A stretch of DNA of 64,000 bases, taken from contig JAHLKH010000036.1 of NCBI GenBank assembly GCA_025526915.1, positions 62,001 to 126,000 on the forward strand. Direction: 5' to 3'. The number at the start of each line of letters is the position of its first letter. Position 1 is the first letter of the stretch. This DNA is from Entophlyctis helioformis. Taxonomy: Eukaryota; Chytridiomycota; Chytridiomycetes; Chytridiales; Chytriomycetaceae. The notes beneath the pieces were generated by a model. The model made no database searches and had not been told where the DNA came from. It was given only the letters and a program-made list of their open reading frames with translations. A program made the translations under genes and the position numbers. Of the stretch, positions 22,207-34,687 are shown piece after piece.

Positions 22207-25200
22207 ATGGCTTCCATCGGAGCTGCGGCCCATGCCACCACCACCACCACCCACGGCCGCCTCGGTCGCCTCCCGCGCGCTGCCCCCGAGCGTCTCGTTT
22301 GCAAACATCTTTGGCGGCCCCGACTTTGAGCCCATCACGCCGCCGAGCTCGTCGCCCGCCTCGGACCCGCTCGCCCCACCCATGCCCGTCCCCTGCTCGT
22401 GGCCAACCGCGGCGAGATTGCCATCCGCCTCATCCGCTCGGCGCATGAGCTGGGCCTCAGAGCCATTGCCGTCTACTCGTACGAAGACAGGCTCAGCATG
22501 CACCGCTACAAGGTACCCTGCCCTGGCTCTTGCCCTTGCCCTTGCCACACCGCCTCTCTCGCCCGTCCATCCACGAGCGAGCGAGTGACGTGTCTCACGC
22601 GTATCGCCCGTGACCACCACATCGTCCCACATCGTCCCTCCTTCAAGGCCGACGAATCCTACCAGATCGCAGACCAAGGCGCCCTCACCCCCGTCGGCGC
22701 CTACCTGGCCATCGACCGCATCGTCGAGATTGCAAAGTCCCGCAACGTTGGCGCAATCCACCCTGGTCAGTGCCGTGCATCCCATCCCATCCCATCGTAT
22801 CCCATCCATCCCATCTATCGGTGCACAGTTCATCCCATCGGTGCACATCTCGCTTGATTTCCTGAATACGCGGACGCCTGGCCGCCCTTTCACATGCTGC
22901 CATCTCGCCCCCATCTCGCCCCCATCTTGCCTCCCCATCGGCACCATCTCGAGAAGCTTATCTGACCCATATCTGCCCCTCGTGGACTCCCCTGGCTGCC
23001 ATGCACAGGCTACGGCTTCCTTGCAGAGAACGCCGTCTTTGCCAAAAAGGTCGAGGACGCCGGCATTGCCTTTGTCGGCCCTTCCCCGCAACCATCGAGG
23101 CATGCGGCGACAAGACAAAGGCCCGTGCTCTGGGCAAGTCATTCGCGAGCTCCTTTTGCTCCTAGCCACCGTCTCTCCCATCTGATCGCTGCCTGGGCAG
23201 CCACTGACGTGTTGCCATGCTCCTGCAGCCATTCGCGCAGGCGTCCCGGTCGTGCCTGGAACGGATGGCCCCATTTCCACCTTGGCTGACGCTGTCGCAT
23301 TCATCGAGAAGCATGGCTTTCCGGTCATCATCAAGGCTGCCATGGGCGGCGGCGGCCGCGGCATGCGCGTGGTGCACGACCTGGACACTCTGCCGCATCT
23401 CTTTGAGCGTGCCCAGTCCGAGGCTCTCTCGGCATTTGGAGACGGCACTTGCTTCCTTGAGCGCTTTGTTGAGCGTCCTCGGCACATTGAGGTCCAGCTG
23501 CTCGGCGACCAATACGGAAACGTGATCCATCTCTTTGAGCGCGACTGCTCCGTCCAACGTCGTCACCAAAAGGTCGTCGAAATGGGCCCTGCCATGGATC
23601 TGCCGGTGAGTTGTCCATCCTTTCCTCCTCATCCTGTCCCCTTGCCCCACTCGTTAGCTCACCCAGTCCTGATGCTGCTCAACACAGGACCAAGTCCGCG
23701 AGCAGATCTTGGCGGATGCCGTCAAGCTGGCCAAGACGGTCGGATACCGCAACGCCGGCACCGCAGAGTTTCTGGTCGACAGCCAGAACCGCCACTACTT
23801 TATCGAAATCAATCCTCGCATCCAGGTCGAGCACACAGTCACCGGTGCGTTCGTCCACCTCATCCACGCATCCATCCATCCACCGACTCACTCCGTTGGC
23901 ATGGACAGAGGAGATCACTGGCATCGACATTGTCTCGGCTCAGATCCAGATCGCTCTCGGTGCATCGCTTCCTGACCTTGGTCTGACCCAAGAGGCGATC
24001 CAGGTCCGCGGTGTGGCCATCCAGTGCCGCGTCACGACGGAAGACCCGGCGCGTGGATTCCAGCCCGACACGGGCCGCATCGAAGTCTACCGCTCCCCTG
24101 GCGGCCCCGGTGTCCGCATCGACGGCGGCCCCGGTTTCTCTGGCGCTGTCATCTCGCCGCACTACGACTCGTTGCTTGCCAAATGCACTTGCACGGGCCG
24201 CAACTTTGAGGCTGTCCGTCGCAAGATGCTGCGTGCGCTGACCGAGTTCCGTGTGCGTGGCCTCAAGACCAACGTGTCGTTTCTGATCCGTCTGCTCATG
24301 CACCCGTCCTTTGTACACAACCATGGCAAGGTACACTCGCAAAAGCTGTTCACTCTCTTGCTCCTTGCTCTGCTAACTTGTGCTTCAGGTTTGGACAACC
24401 TTTATCGACGACACTCCCGAGTTGATTGAGTCGTCCTCGGGCCGCAGCCGTGGCCAGAAGCTGCTGCACTATCTTGGAGATGTTGCCGTCAACGGCAGCC
24501 GCGTCAAGGGCCAAGTTGTGAGTGTTGTCTGCATCATCCCTTCTGCCTCGTGCTGGATCTGCACGACTGTTGCTGACAGATTGCATGCATCCCGCCACAG
24601 GGCCTACCCCAACTGCAGGGGCCGCTGACTGTCCCCACCTGACATCTGTGCCACGCGAGCAGCTCGCGTCGCCTTGCCGCGAAGGATGGCGCAACATCCT
24701 GCTGTCTCATGGCCCACAGGTGTGCTGGCTCTCGCATGCTTGACAAAACATGGTCAACAGGCATGGCTCACCGACGCTCTTGCATCGAAACAGGCCTTTG
24801 CAGATGCCGTCCGTGCACACCCCGGCACTCTGATCATGGACACCACATGGCGCGATGCTCACCAGAGCCTGCTTGCGACGCGTGTCCGAACGATTGACAT
24901 TGCCCGCGTGGCCAAAGTGACGTCGCATGCGTTCAAGGCGTGCTTTGCCCTCGAATGCTGGGGCGGTGCCACCTTTGACGTTGCTCTGCGCTTCCTCTGG
25001 GAATGCCCATGGGAGCGTCTCAAGGCGTTGCGCAAGCTTGTGCCCAACATCCCGTTCCAGATGCTCCTGCGCGGTGCCAACGCTGTTGGCTACACCAGCT
25101 ACCCAGACAATGGTACTGGACTGCCCTCCATCTCTGCGATCTGCAAACGATGAGCGGTGCTGACGCTCATCACGGCTCGTCATGGGCAGTGATTTATGAG

Positions 25201-26999
25201 TTTTGCAAAAGGGCTCGCGAGTGCGGCGTTGACATCTTCCGTGTCTTTGACTCGCTCAACTACGACGAGAACCTCAAGCTCGGCATCGATGCCGTGATCA
25301 AGGCCGGCGGTGTCGCCGAGGGTGCCATCAGCTACACGGGCGATGTGTCTGACCCGACACGCACAAAGTACAACCTTGCCTACTACCTGGATCTGACGGA
25401 CAAGCTTGTGCAGGACGGCATCCACATTCTGTCCATCAAGGACATGGCGGGTCTGCTCAAGCCGTCGGCTGCCACGCTCCTTGTCAGCAGCATCCGCAAA
25501 AAGTATCCCAACCTCGTCATCCACGTCCATACCCACGACACGGCCGGCACGGGTGTTGCCAGCATGATTGCTGCGGCCCAGGCTGGCGCCGATGTGGTCG
25601 ATGCAGCCGTCGACAGCATGTCCGGTGTCACGTCGCAGCCGTCCATGGGTGCCATTGTCGGTGCGCTCAGCGGATCCCCGCTCGACACGGGCATTCCTCT
25701 CGAGCACGTGCAGGCCATCAACAGCTACTGGGAGCAGGTGCGTCTGCTGTACTCGTGCTTTGACCCCAACGTCAAAAGCTCCGACTCGGGCGTGTACCTC
25801 CACGAGATGCCCGGCGGCCAGTACACCAATCTGCTGTTCCAGAGCCAGCAGCTCGGCCTGGGTGAACAGTGGCAAGGTAAGCACGGTCTGCCTCCCCTAT
25901 CGCGTCGTCCTTTCACAAGGTGCAGTGCAACTGATCCTGACGCGTGGTTTCTGCAACAGAGGTCAAGCGAGCGTACATTATTGCCAACCGTCTGTGTGGC
26001 GATATTGTCAAGGTCACGCCGTCGTCCAAGGTCGTTGGCGACTTTGCGCAGCTGATTGTGAGTCCAGTCTCGCGGTCTCGCGGTCCACTAGTCTCGCAGT
26101 CTCGCCCACGCTAACACCATCACTTGCGGCTCTAGGTTTCCCAGAAGCTCACCGAGCAGGACATTATCGACCGCGCCGAGACGCTCTCGTTCCCGCAGTC
26201 CGTGCTCGAGTACTTCCAAGGCTACCTGGGCCAGCCGCCGTACGGCTTCCCCGAGCCCCTGCGCACACGCATCCTATCGTCGCGCAACCTGCCAGCCATC
26301 ACCGGCCGACCGGGAAAATCCCTCGCGCCGCTCGACCTCGTGCAACTGCGCGTCTCGCTGCAAGACACATGGGGCAGCAGCAACAGCAACAGCAACAGCA
26401 GCGGTCACGCCATCACAGACCTCGACGTGCTGAGCGCGGCACTGTACCCGCAAGTGTTTGCCGAGTACATGACTGTGCGCGACACGGTCGGCGACCTCTC
26501 CACGCTGCCCACGCAGTATTTCCTGGCGCCGCTGCAGACGGGCCAGGAGCTGTCGTTTGAGTTTGAGACGGGCAAGACACTCATTATCCAGCTGGTTGCG
26601 GTCGGCCCCCATAACCCGGCCACGGGTCGCCGCGACGTGTATTTCCTACTCAATGGCGAGGCGCGGGTCGTGTCGATCAATGATGAGGCGGCGGCCAAGG
26701 CGGCCAGTGCCGGCGGGGGTGCTGGCAGTGGAGGAGCAGGAGCAGCGGCAGCAGCGAGGACAAAGGCAGACGCCAAGGACAAGGCGCAGATTGGCGCGCC
26801 AATGAGCGGCGTGGTGGTCGAGGTCAGAGTCAAGGTCGGCGCAAGTGTGAGAGTCGGCGACCCCATTGCGGTCATGAGCGCCATGAAGATGGAGACGGTC
26901 GTTGCGGCTACCAAGGCGGGCGTCGTTGAGGACATTGTCGTTGCTGCAAACGATTCGCTCAGTGCCGGCGATCTCATTGCCAAGATCAAGGACGCCTGA
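22207..26999 (+). CDS. PYC: pyruvate carboxylase
   Basis: Twelve exons (22207-22512, 22648-22765, 23009-23133, 23229-23605, 23688-23844, 23909-24330, 24389-24517, 24601-24719, 24761-25112, 25190-25876, 25960-26057, 26136-26999) give about 1251 residues. The order is biotin carboxylase ([48 protein letters not shown]), carboxyltransferase ([26 protein letters not shown], metal site [23 protein letters not shown]) and the C-terminal biotinyl domain with AMKM, whose lysine carries biotin. The enzyme makes oxaloacetate from pyruvate. Single bases are missing near 23078 and 24637. The first 60 residues switch frame (stop at 22327 in the frame of the 22207 ATG), so the start is uncertain. The intron after 23133 has a GC donor. 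Confidence 0.92.
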
Positions 27000-27452
27000 C
27001 CCCCCTTCTCGTCTCTCGCCCACGCGATCCATCCATCAACCCGTCGATTCATCCATTCATCCAGTTATAAACCCCATCCTTTGTTGATCAGACGTGTTTA
27101 TTGACGGCCGCAAGTGCGAGATAATAGAGACTCGGCCATGCAGTAGATGAGCACCATGGACGGGTGAGAGTGAGCGGGAGCCGCCAGAAGAAGAATAGAG
27201 TCAGACACGAAGAAAGATAGAGGGAAACGAATATCGCCGCGATTCAAGGGTCATGGTGGCAGCAACGCGTCAAGAATCGTGCGGGCGAGTGCTGCGAGCA
27301 GGTGGTTTGGACAGAAAGAGAGAAAGAAGTAGAGAGAAAGAAGCAGAGGGAGTGAGAGAGAGTAGGCGTGCGCCGTTGTAAATGGAATGGACAGTCTATG
27401 AGCAACGCAACGCCCCCGACGATCGCGCAGAGCACGCCACGCCACGACCGCC
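27000..27452. other. convergent 3' region of PYC and the importin-alpha-like gene
   Basis: The 453 bp between two convergent stops hold no ORF of interest. They contain purine-rich [16 protein letters not shown] tracts near 27310-27360 and, at 27064, TATAAACC, which could belong to a 3' processing signal. Confidence 0.5.
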
Positions 27453-28472
27453 TTAGGCACGCGGCGCGGGAGCAGCACTTGCGCCGCCGCCGCCGCCGTT
27501 TCCGTTCTGAGCAGCAGTGCCAGCCGATGCCGTGTCACCGAACCCAGGTGCCGTGAGCGCACCGAAATGGTCCACCAGGTCCATGAACGCGTCCTGCTGG
27601 TCAGACCGCCCGCCTGCGCCGCCTCCTGCCGTCTCTCGGCCGTCGACACTCATGCCGCCGAATAATCCGAGCAGCTTGCTCGTCTCGGCCGTCGTCTGCA
27701 CATGGTGGCTGAACTCGTCCGCAAACCACCGGATGAGGATCCCGTGCACCTTGGTGGCAACCTGCTGCCGGATCGTGAGCGTCGTCATCGGCCGCCGGTG
27801 TCGCCCGCCTCCAACACGACTGCCACCACCACCGCCGCCTCCAAACGCCTTCTGTCCATCAAACAGCATCGAGTACAGACTCCGCTCGCCCGTTGCCATT
27901 CCGCCACCACCACCACCACTGCTGCTGCTGCTGCCGCCAAGTGTGCCAATCGACCCCGCATCACCACCGCCCGACTGGCGATGCGGTGACGTGTGGCCGT
28001 GATGTGCATACCCGCCATCATCATCGTCGTCGTCGGAATCCTCCTCGTCGTCGCCGTCCCCAACGCCACCAAACCCAAAACTGTACAGATCCACCGGCCC
28101 GTCCTCGTCCATCTTGTCCACGTCGTGGCCCATCGCACCCACGAGCACCTTGATGAGCTCGTCGACGCCATGCGCTTCCGCCAGGCCCGCCAGATATGGG
28201 TTCACCGGTGCTGGGCTGTCTGCCTCGCTGCCGCTTCCGTTTCCGCTTGACGCGTTGGACGCAAGGACAGACGCAGACGTAGACGCGCCAATCGCCTCCC
28301 GCGCACTCGCCGCAACCCGGTCGCCAACCTCGAGCACGTAGCCCAGCGCCTCGACGGCAGCCAGACACCCCTTGGTCTCGGGCCCCTTGGTGCCAATGTA
28401 GTTGAGCAGCGCCGGCACGCACCCATTGTACACAAGCATCCTGCCCACGTGTATCCAATCTGTCAGCCACCC

Positions 28473-28547
<75 letters not shown>

Positions 28548-30747
28548 CACACGCCTCCAAGAACAATACATCGAGACTCACGGCGAGATGGCCAGATCCC
28601 GGTGGTACGCGAGGTTGCGAATGCAGATGGACGCCTCATCGCTCAACTCCTTGACGTCGCCCAGATCCGACAGCGCGACCATGCGCTCCACCGTCCGATG
28701 CCGCTCGGCAATCTGTCTCGCATAGCTCACGCTCGTCGCCAGATTGCCAAGGATCTGGAGCACAAACACCTGCAGCGACGACCGACAGCTCTCGGGCAGA
28801 TAGTGTGGCTGCAGCATCAGCTCCGTCTGGTCAAACAGCCCCGCCTCCACGATCCACTCGTGATGGATGCGGTTGCGCGACGACGCCAGGTTGATGAGCG
28901 CGCGCAGAATCGGGTGCGTCGTGAGCATGTTGCAAGGCCGGAGAAGCTCGACAAGCCGGTGGCAGAGCGGCTCCGTGATCATCGTGTCGATGGCGGGATG
29001 CCGCCCCGACTGGTGCAGGATGCGTGCAATCGCCCAGCAGCACTCCTTGAGCAGATAGGGGTCTTGCTGGTTGAGCACGCTCGGCAGGATATGGAACGCA
29101 GGCGACATCTGCACAGCAACGCCCCCGTCATGGCATGTCAGTCTCCGAGTTGCAGCACCGTGTTTCGTGCTTGTTGCCATATGCTCGAGACATACCTGGT
29201 GCCAGTCGGGCTTGTACCGGCACATGTTGTCCACAACCCACATGGCGATGCGGAACGCTTCCTTGCGCTGTGACTCTAGCGGGAAGCTGCCTTCCCAGAT
29301 ATGCAGCAGCGGCGTCAGAGCGCCAGCCTGGAGCACAAGGTCACGGAACCCTTCGCGGTCGCCGATGATGTTGCCCAGTGCCCACGCCGCCTTTTATAGG
29401 GGGAAACCGCCATGAATACGCGTGAGCCATGCAGTCCCATCTGGCCAAGCCATTGCACAGGACATGAGCGTATCGGGATGGGCAAGCTCACCTGAGTCCT
29501 GACACCGCCGTTGGTGCTCCTGAGCATATTGACTAGGTGCGGCAGGAATCCAAGCCGCACAATCTCGGCCGTGTGCGGCGTTGGCCCAGCTATGCACCGA
29601 CAGCACGGCATCGCGGCACACGGTCAGCATCTCGCACTCTTCCATCACATTCAACACGATCCACTGCAATCTCGCTTCAGCCCTACCGGCAACATTGGTG
29701 AGGATCCACAGCGTCTCAAACTGGACACAACGATACGCGCACACGCCATGCAACAGTCAGCATTCCCAAACCCCCCAAAAGTCAGTTGCTCAATAGCAAA
29801 CACCTCACCTGGATGTCTTCAGGCACTTCAGGCGCAAGGAACCAGATCAACCGGTCGAGTGCCTTCCACTGGATCAGGTTCTCGGCATGGCCCTCGCTGC
29901 CATCTGCAAAAAGGCGTGAGCCAACACCAAACAAGCCTGTACAAGACGCATCCATGCAGGGGGCAGCAGCCAGACCCAGACCCAGATAACGTACCGCCAC
30001 AAACGTATTTGCGAATCTTGCGGATCCCCCAGAGGCAGTCGGACGCCCGGTGCGACTGGAGCGCGCGCATCCAGCCCTCCTCGTCATCGCCCAGAACCTG
30101 TGTGCGTTGGCCGGTATGGCACGATGGACGGATGGCACGATGGATGTAGCCCGACGCGTACCCAACCCCGTGTCAGCGCCAGCACTCCCAACAACACGCA
30201 CACTGACGGACGCATACGCACGCACAGAGACACACAGGCACAACAGCAAGAGCACGAGCACAAGACGCACCAGCGGTTCATGGCCGGCCTCGGGCTGCAG
30301 ACTAATCGCCTTGGTCTTTTGGATGAGCACGTCAAGCCCGCTGGCATGGTCGACACCCGTGTCCTTGAGCCGGCGTCGGGGTTTGGGTGGCGGCACGCTC
30401 GCACCCGAAGTCGCACCAGCACTCGCACTCGCACCTCGGGTCTCGCTCTCATCTGCCGGCGTCACCACGAACCCCGAGTGCGTGCTGTTGACGACAGGCG
30501 TGCCCGTCGTGCCCGTGAAGAAGGATACCGGGCCGGGAAGGTGCGTGCCGCCAAACACGGCCGTGGACGTGGACGTGGACGTGGCCGTTGACGTTGACGT
30601 GGTTGCTGGTGTGGCCGCTGTTGTCATGGACGTGGTCGTGAAGCCCGGCTTGCCCGTGCTGCTGGACGTGACGGCCGGCTCATCGACAAGGGTTGCAAGC
30701 GAGTCGGACTGCGCTGCCTGGAGGAGCTGCTGCGGTGCCGCCTGCAT
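27453..30747 (-). CDS. importin-alpha-like armadillo-repeat protein
   Basis: Eight exons (30271-30747, 29995-30097, 29809-29903, 29687-29720, 29492-29589, 29196-29390, 28582-29108, 27453-28440) sum to 838 codons plus stop. Armadillo repeats run through the middle: FETLWILTNVAAG, AAWALGNIIGDREGFRD, FRIAMWVVDNMCRYKPDW, LLKECCWAIARIL, ASICIRNLAYH, GCLAAVEALGYVLEVGD. The WxxxN ladder is that of karyopherin alpha, which carries nuclear localisation signals with importin beta. The protein is about 300 residues longer than usual. It has a Thr/Ser-rich N-terminus with only a short basic patch (PPKPRRRLKD) in place of a full importin-beta-binding domain, and a C-terminal tail with an Asp/Glu run and Gly/Ser/His stretches. 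A 34-nt mini-exon (29687-29720) is needed for the frame. Confidence 0.75.
28476..28553. repeat. (CA)n microsatellite in the importin-alpha-like gene intron
   Basis: Nearly uninterrupted CA dinucleotides with one CACCAC break occupy most of the last intron. Confidence 0.95.
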
Positions 30748-31037
30748 GATGGGTGTTTGCTGCTCCTACTTCTGCTGCTGCTCCTACTCCTGCTGCTGCT
30801 CTTGCTGCTAATGTCCAAGCGGTGCCTTGCGTTGGCGATGTGGATGCAATGTCGGAAAGGCTGTTGGGTTGCTGGTTGAGGCACCGTGTTGGTTGCTGTC
30901 GCGACGCGTTGCTCCGCGATCGCGCTGAGCCAGGCAAGCAGTGCTCACAAGGAGGGAACGGATCTACTCACTTTATGGCTTAACAGACACACGCACACGC
31001 ACACGTATGCATACACGCCATGAACGGAGCTGGCACT
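30748..31037. other. intergenic region upstream of importin-alpha-like gene
   Basis: There is no gene. It holds (GCT)-rich repeats at 30766-30810 and ACACGC repeats near 30988-31012. It should include the importin-alpha-like promoter and the 3' end of the next minus-strand gene. Confidence 0.5.
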
Positions 31038-33822
31038 TTATGGCTCATTACTTTCGTGCATCGCTTGCAGCGCGAACAAGCCAACGGCACTCTTGGCACC
31101 AGCCGGCCCATCCACGCTCGTCGGTCCTGCACTCTGGCTAGCCGGCCCCTGCACGCCACTTGCGCCTTTTGTATGTTGCTCGTCCATCCCCGTCAGAACA
31201 GACTCGATGCCATCACGACTGCCGCCAGTGCTTGACGCGCGTCCGCTCGCAGTCCATGTCCGGCCGTACGGACTGGCAGCCATGGCGCCAACGGACCGCC
31301 CACCGACGCTGGCCATGCTGCTAGTGGAGCTTCTGCCCGAATGGCCGTCGAGGATGCCCGTACCTGACGGCGAGGTTTCTGACCACCGCGACGCAAGGGG
31401 CGAGCTGGAGAACTTCCAGCGGTCGATATGGCGCGACAGCGAGCTGACACGACGCCGCTGGGCTGATGACGACGACTGTGTGCGTGCACGTGGCGGGGCA
31501 GGTGGTATCGACCCCATTGCCGCAGTCGACGTGGTCTCGACCGTGCCCGTGGTCGCAGCACGTGCGCGCGGCACAGGCACATCACCAGGCGTCTCTTCCG
31601 TATCGAACGCAAAGAGGCTAGCCAAGACAGCGTCGGATGTGTCCAAGGCATGGACAGGTGCCGCAGTGTCCTGACGCGATGCTGACCCAGACGACGGCCA
31701 TGACATGGACGCGTGGCTGGCGGGCCATACGAGGACACTTGACCTTGCGGTGGATGCATGTCCGTCGCCGTGCGCTTGGCTTGATCCGCTGTGGTCGCTG
31801 ATGGCGCTGGCCGTAGGCGTGACACCAATCAGGAGATCCATCGTGCTGAGCGACGAAACGCGCGAGTCTGTGCCGTGCGATGTGGCCGACAAGCCGCCCG
31901 TGTCGCTCGTCTCGCCTTGGTACATCTGGTACGGCTGCTGTTGGAATGGAAATGGAAAGCCGAACGCTGGGCCGGTAGCGGACATGGACACCGGCATTGG
32001 ATCGAACACGGGCGAGAACTGCGCCATCTGGAATGGCAGCAGACTGCTGAGCAAGGCCGGTGTCGGATACGGCAGAGACGGTTCGGGTTGCATGTGGGCC
32101 GTTCCAGACATGGCTGATGGCCATATAGGAGCCGAAACCGGTATGCTCGCGCTATGCAGCCCTGACAGCGGCGATCTCCTGTTCTGCACATCGACAGCCG
32201 ACCTGGCATCGCCAAAGGTGGGCGACGGTAGCACAAGAGTCTGTGGCGACGTGTCCAGCGGAAACATGAGCGGCGGCTGGCCAAGCGACTGTTGAAGCAG
32301 CTGCCTTTGCTGATCATGCTGCTGTTGAAGAAGATGCTGCATGTGCTGCTGGTACTGCACCTGGCTCGGATCGCCCATGTAGGGCAACGCGAGGAGATGC
32401 TGTGGCGGTGACATGAATGGCGAAATGAGCGCTGCCTCGGCGATGATCTGACGGCCGAAAACTGTGCACTGGACACAGGCGTTGCTGAAGCGGGCACCGC
32501 AGACAACCGCGAAGACGACGACGATGTTGCCGAACCGGCCATCGGTGGCATCCCATGCGAAAGCGAGATGGCACGATGCCGTTGCGGCGAAGACGACACG
32601 GCCGAGGCCGTGCTGGGTGTCGAGTGCGTGACTGAGCGTTTCCGGACACTGCCGGCGCTTGTCGCGCCGCTGCTGCCGCTGGACCGTCGCGAGGCCGGCG
32701 ATCGCTGCGATCCGCGATGGGCATTGTGCGACGGATGCGGGGTCTTGCCGTGCACTCCGCCGTCTCGCTGTTTTTCGATACGCAGACGCAGCTTCTTTTG
32801 GAGGGCTTCGCGCAGTGCAGCGCGATCGGATCCCTCCAGCGGCTCGACAACATACGAGGCACCTGCACCGCCCTTTATCCGTGCATTCTCTTGCTGCACG
32901 GTGTGGTCTTGCCCGCTGTTTGCGGCTGCTGATGTCGTGGCTGTGGTTGACACGTGCGATCCGCTTGTTTGCTGTGATGTTGCTGACTGGAGACTCGACT
33001 GGCTCGCGTTGAATGCCGATCGGTACGATGGAGGTTGTTGTTGAGTTTGGTGCGCACTCGCTGCGTTGGCGTTGTTGATGTTGCTGCTGCTGCTGTTGCT
33101 GCCGATGGAGTCGTTGAGCAGCTGCAGCGACCCAAAGTCGAACAACGACTGGATCGGCTGGAACGAATCGGCTCTCGCGTCTGTGCTGCCATTGGAGCCA
33201 CTTGCAGTCTGGCCCGGCATCAGCGGCTGAGTGGATGCGTCATCAGAAGAGAGCATGCCTGGCTGCTGCAGACTGAGCACCGACGACAGACTCGATGCTT
33301 TGCTGATGAGCGAGGCAGCCGATGATGACGACGCAGAAAACGGATCGTGGGCATAGAGGTGCGGCACGAATGTGTGGTTCATACCCAACAGCGATTCGAG
33401 GTCGTGCGCCAATGGCTGGCATTGTGCGGAACATCCGTGTGTGCAGCAAAAGGTTGCATGGCGAGCCGTTGCTGTTGTTGCGGCTGCTGCTGTTGCGAGA
33501 ACGCGACGGGCGGCTCTTGTACTGGCTGCGATGGCGCACAGGACGGCTGGAAGGACAGGAAGAGCGGGAGTGTGCGAGGCTCTGCGCGGCTGTTGGAAAT
33601 GATCGTTGAGGATGCAGTGCTGACGAGGCTGGGGTTGCCGATGGTGTTGCCGAGGCTGCCGATGCTGGCTGTGGGTCCAGCAGCGACACCGGCGGCTTCG
33701 AGTGTGGCTGTGGCGAGCCCTGAAGCGGCGGGATGATCCGCGTGCTGTGGCTGGGCTGCGATGGCGCTGCCGGACGACAGCGGCGGCCCGTTGACGCTCT
33801 GGTGGCTGGCTCGGTTGCTCAT
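31038..33822 (-). CDS. unrecognised Ser/Gln-rich protein
   Basis: I do not recognise this gene. Starting at the ATG at 33822 (MSNRASHQSVNGPP) and allowing one missing base near 33425 and another near 32440 gives about 928 residues ending QAMHESNEP. Without them the frame is split into three. The protein is low in complexity: Ser/Ala/Gln runs, a short helical charged segment (SDRAALREALQKKLRLRIEK, about one third in), Gln-rich HMQHLLQQQHDQQRQLLQQS, Pro/Phe/Met-rich middle, and Arg/Ser-rich patches such as RRRVSSLSRHIDRWKFSSS. No enzyme motif, signal peptide or membrane segment is seen. A regulatory or RNA/DNA-associated scaffold is possible but unproven. The 5' end lies about 380 bp from the divergent phosphatase gene. 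Confidence 0.55.
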
Positions 33823-34205
33823 GCGGACAAAGTTGAAGGGCTCGAGGGTGTGCACTGGTGGCCCTGGCTGGCTGGCTGGCTGGTTGGTGGACTGGCTGTG
33901 GGTGGTGCCGGGTTGCAACTGATGCCTGTCGGGGATGGAGATGCTGTCGCAAAGAATGCGCCGGGTGTGGATGCGACGAATCTGCCGTGGCAGGGCCATG
34001 GATGCGGCAGTTGTCTGGCCGACCAGCATCCACTCCCACGGCCCATTCATGCACGGCAGCGCAGACAATGGGCGGCCGTGCATGGCTGCTGGCGCAGATC
34101 CGATGATGCCATCTGTGCACCGTCCGGAGCGAGATGGCGCAATCTGGGCACCATCTGGTGCACACCCCGCCAATCCAACTTTCCCAAAGCGTTCGACACC
34201 ACGCA

Positions 34206-34687
34206 ATGGCCGCACCACAGTACGCCGACGCCGAGGAGCTTGCTGCGCTCATCAGAGACCCAACCAAGCAGGCCGGCAAAGACTACCTCGTCGTCGACGT
34301 GCGAGGCGACGATTTCGATGGCGGCCATATCGTCGGTGCCAAGAACGTCCCGTCGACCGACATCCTGCATGGCAGCCCAGAGTCGCAGGTCGAGGCTCTC
34401 CAGGGACCCAAGACGCTGTACTTCCATTGTGCACTGTCTCAGGGTAAGGCTGCAGCCGTCTTCCTTGTTGGCATGCACTCGGACAGTCTGCTGACACTGC
34501 CCGGTGCAGTTCGTGGTCCAAAATGTGCCAACAGATACAGCCAGACCCTGGCCAGCCTGGGCAGGGCGGCGAGCAGGAGATCAAGATCCTGCGAGGTGGC
34601 TTTGGTGGCTGGCAGGAGCTGTACAGGAACGACACCGATCTTGTCGAGGACTTCAACGCCAAGATGTGGGAGGACTTTGATCACTGA
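34206..34687 (+). CDS. Cdc25/Ych1/Acr2-type rhodanese phosphatase
   Basis: Two exons (34206-34443, 34510-34687) encode about 138 residues. The rhodanese fold shows LVVDVRGDDFDGGHIVGAKN, and the active-site loop HCALSQVRGP fits the C-x5-R signature. C-terminal KILRGGFGGWQELY and a short tail follow the small single-domain Ych1/Ibp1/Acr2 group, which act as phosphatases or arsenate reductases. The 66-bp intron splits the loop after SQ, inside the Val codon. One base is missing near 34563 (before GGEQEIKILRGG); restoring it makes the length divisible by three. Transcription is divergent from the neighbour to the left. Confidence 0.75.
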
